Shown: one piece after another, positions 62,814-64,000 of the stretch
How positions within the stretch are numbered: the first letter of the stretch is position 1
Layout: each line of letters begins with the position of its first letter
Assembly (NCBI RefSeq): GCF_009831415.1
Contig: NZ_CP043727.1
Coordinates: forward strand, 2,418,001-2,482,000
Direction: 5' to 3'
Length of the DNA: 64,000 nucleotides
Source: Yersinia canariae
GTDB lineage: Bacteria; Pseudomonadota; Gammaproteobacteria; Enterobacterales; Enterobacteriaceae
The notes under the pieces: model-generated
Database searches by the model: none
What the model was told of the DNA's origin: nothing
The model's input: only the letters and a program-made list of their open reading frames with translations
Position numbers and translations under genes: made by a program

Positions 62814-63863
62814 ATGAAATGGCGTGATGGACTGCGACAACCGGGTGTATTGGCGGCATTAACGGCGGCAGTATTGTTTGGTGCAGGAACGCCCTTGGCG
62901 AAACAATTGCTGAATACAGTAAGCCCTTGGTTACTGGCGGGTTTGCTGTATTTGGGGTCGGGGGCAGGTTTGGCGCTCTATCGGCTGATAACTCGCCCGG
63001 CCCCAGTCAGCTTGCCGCGTCATGAACTTTTGTGGTTTATCGGGGCGATAACCGCAGGCGGAATTATTGCGCCGGTGTTATTGATGGTCGGCCTGACCGG
63101 CATGCCCGCATCGGGGGCCTCACTGTTACTCAATGCTGAAGGGGTATTTACCGCCCTGCTCGCCTGGTTTGCTTTCAAAGAAAACTTTGACCGCCGCATT
63201 GCCTTGGGCATGATAGTTATTGTGGCCGGTGCGGCTATTTTAAGCTGGCCGGGAGAAGCCCGTTTTGCGGGATTGTGGCCAACACTGGCGATTCTTGCCG
63301 CCTGTTTCGCGTGGGGGATTGATAACAATCTGACCCGAAAAGTCTCTCTGACAGATGCCACCTGGATTGCTTCGGTCAAAGGATTGGTTGCGGGCATGGT
63401 AAATCTTGGATTGGCCTTCGCCCTCGGCGCAACCTGGCCACCGCTGACTAACTTAGCCGGCGCATTGTTGGTCGGCTTTTTTGCCTATGGTGTAAGTTTG
63501 GCGCTGTTTGTTATTGGTTTACGCCATCTGGGCACTGCACGCACCGGAGCTTACTTCTCCATTGCGCCATTCTTAGGTGCCGCGCTGGCTGTGGTGATGG
63601 GGGATGCAATCACATTGCCGTTAATCATTGCGGGCGTGTTGATGACCATAGGGCTTTGGTTGCACCTGACTGAACAACATGAACATCAACACAGCCATGA
63701 TAATTTAATACATGAGCACGAACATCGGCATGACGAACATCATCAGCATTCACATGAGTTCCCGGTCAATGAAAATGCGCCGCATAAGCACCCTCATCAG
63801 CATCAGCCAATGGATCACTCCCACCCCCATTTTCCTGACTCGCACCATCGCCACAAGCATTAG
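62814..63863 (+). CDS. EamA/DMT-family transporter with histidine-rich C-terminus
   Basis: A 349-residue protein. Ten hydrophobic segments form two EamA repeats (AALTAAVLFGAGTPLAKQLL; later TLAILAACFAWGIDNNLTRK), as in RhaT/YedA-type exporters. After the last helix (LIIAGVLMTIGLWLHL, about 270-285) comes a cytoplasmic tail of roughly 65 residues with 24 His, as in EHQHSHDNLIHEHEHRHDEH. Such tails in other transporters bind Zn, Ni or Co. The metal connection is inference; the membrane part itself gives no substrate. It stands alone downstream of yeaH; a weak hairpin (62719-62742) lies between them. Confidence 0.88.
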   Translation: MKWRDGLRQPGVLAALTAAVLFGAGTPLAKQLLNTVSPWLLAGLLYLGSGAGLALYRLITRPAPVSLPRHELLWFIGAITAGGIIAPVLLMVGLTGMPASGASLLLNAEGVFTALLAWFAFKENFDRRIALGMIVIVAGAAILSWPGEARFAGLWPTLAILAACFAWGIDNNLTRKVSLTDATWIASVKGLVAGMVNLGLAFALGATWPPLTNLAGALLVGFFAYGVSLALFVIGLRHLGTARTGAYFSIAPFLGAALAVVMGDAITLPLIIAGVLMTIGLWLHLTEQHEHQHSHDNLIHEHEHRHDEHHQHSHEFPVNENAPHKHPHQHQPMDHSHPHFPDSHHRHKH

Positions 63864-64000
63864 CCGTATATAAATCACCACGTTAGCGCATATTTTATTT
63901 AACAAATGTTAGTTTGGCATCCCCAAACAGGATAATTAGCCAATTAAAATCATTGGCTTGTGATGCCGACCAAATCACCTAAAATAAGAACATCCTTATT
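63864..64000. other. Right edge, intergenic
   Basis: No gene starts before the window end. It contains nested inverted repeats: GGCATC (63916-63921) with GATGCC (63962-63967), enclosing GCCAAT (63939-63944) with ATTGGC (63952-63957). Confidence 0.45.

Overview
The window is about 64 kb of enterobacterial chromosome of the Yersinia type. The evidence is indirect but consistent: protein sequences close to, but clearly distinct from, their E. coli counterparts; trpG and trpD as separate genes (fused in E. coli, separate in Serratia and Yersinia); ERIC-type intergenic repeats; and a block order that follows the E. coli trp-to-tyrTV and nudG-to-yeaH regions. No rRNA, CRISPR array, complete insertion sequence or prophage was seen.

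Layout. 1-2005 is the 5' part of a large autotransporter gene on the minus strand, running off the left edge and preceded by 1.2 kb of AT-rich DNA. 3179-4778 is the rnm-yciO pair, divergent from the complete trp operon (promoter/operator 4918, leader peptide 5030, attenuator 5130, trpE-G-D-C-B-A to 11828). 12090-24098 is the envelope and yci block: BON lipoprotein, ompW, a Cys-cluster protein, yciC, a SulP transporter, yciB, yciA, tonB, yciI, a zinc-ribbon protein, an EAL phosphodiesterase, the tiny basic protein gene yciY, clsA and yciU. 24244-29822 is oppABCDF on the minus strand. Then come ychE, adhE, tdk, hns, ugd (where E. coli has galU), rssB-rssA, ychJ, purU and two identical tRNA-Tyr genes (44075-44352). 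An AT-rich stretch with one LysR-type regulator (44459-46104) joins this to the second conserved block: xthA, nudG, ynjH-topB-selD-ydjA, sppA, ansA, a wrecked pncA, yeaC, msrB, gapA, yeaD, mipA, yeaG-yeaH, and a DMT transporter with a histidine-rich tail.

How the genes work together. The window holds a full tryptophan pathway from chorismate with both repressor and attenuation control; an oligopeptide uptake system; the energy transducer TonB; the RpoS-turnover pair rssA/rssB and the nucleoid protein H-NS; fermentation (adhE) and glycolysis (gapA, yeaD); and repair and redox enzymes (xthA, nudG, topB, msrB, selD).

Most of the window is ordinary core genome. The points most worth a second look are: a 23-codon reading frame at 42178-42249 with a strong ribosome binding site below two perfect TGTGA-N6-TCACA sites; a decayed pncA next to ansA; a decayed GNAT acetyltransferase gene; an EAL gene with three evenly spaced TTGATCA motifs upstream; a 26-bp perfect palindrome between yeaG and yeaH; a possible OppA-like signal-peptide remnant; and the 24-histidine tail of the last transporter. 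I did not find a convincing new multigene system.
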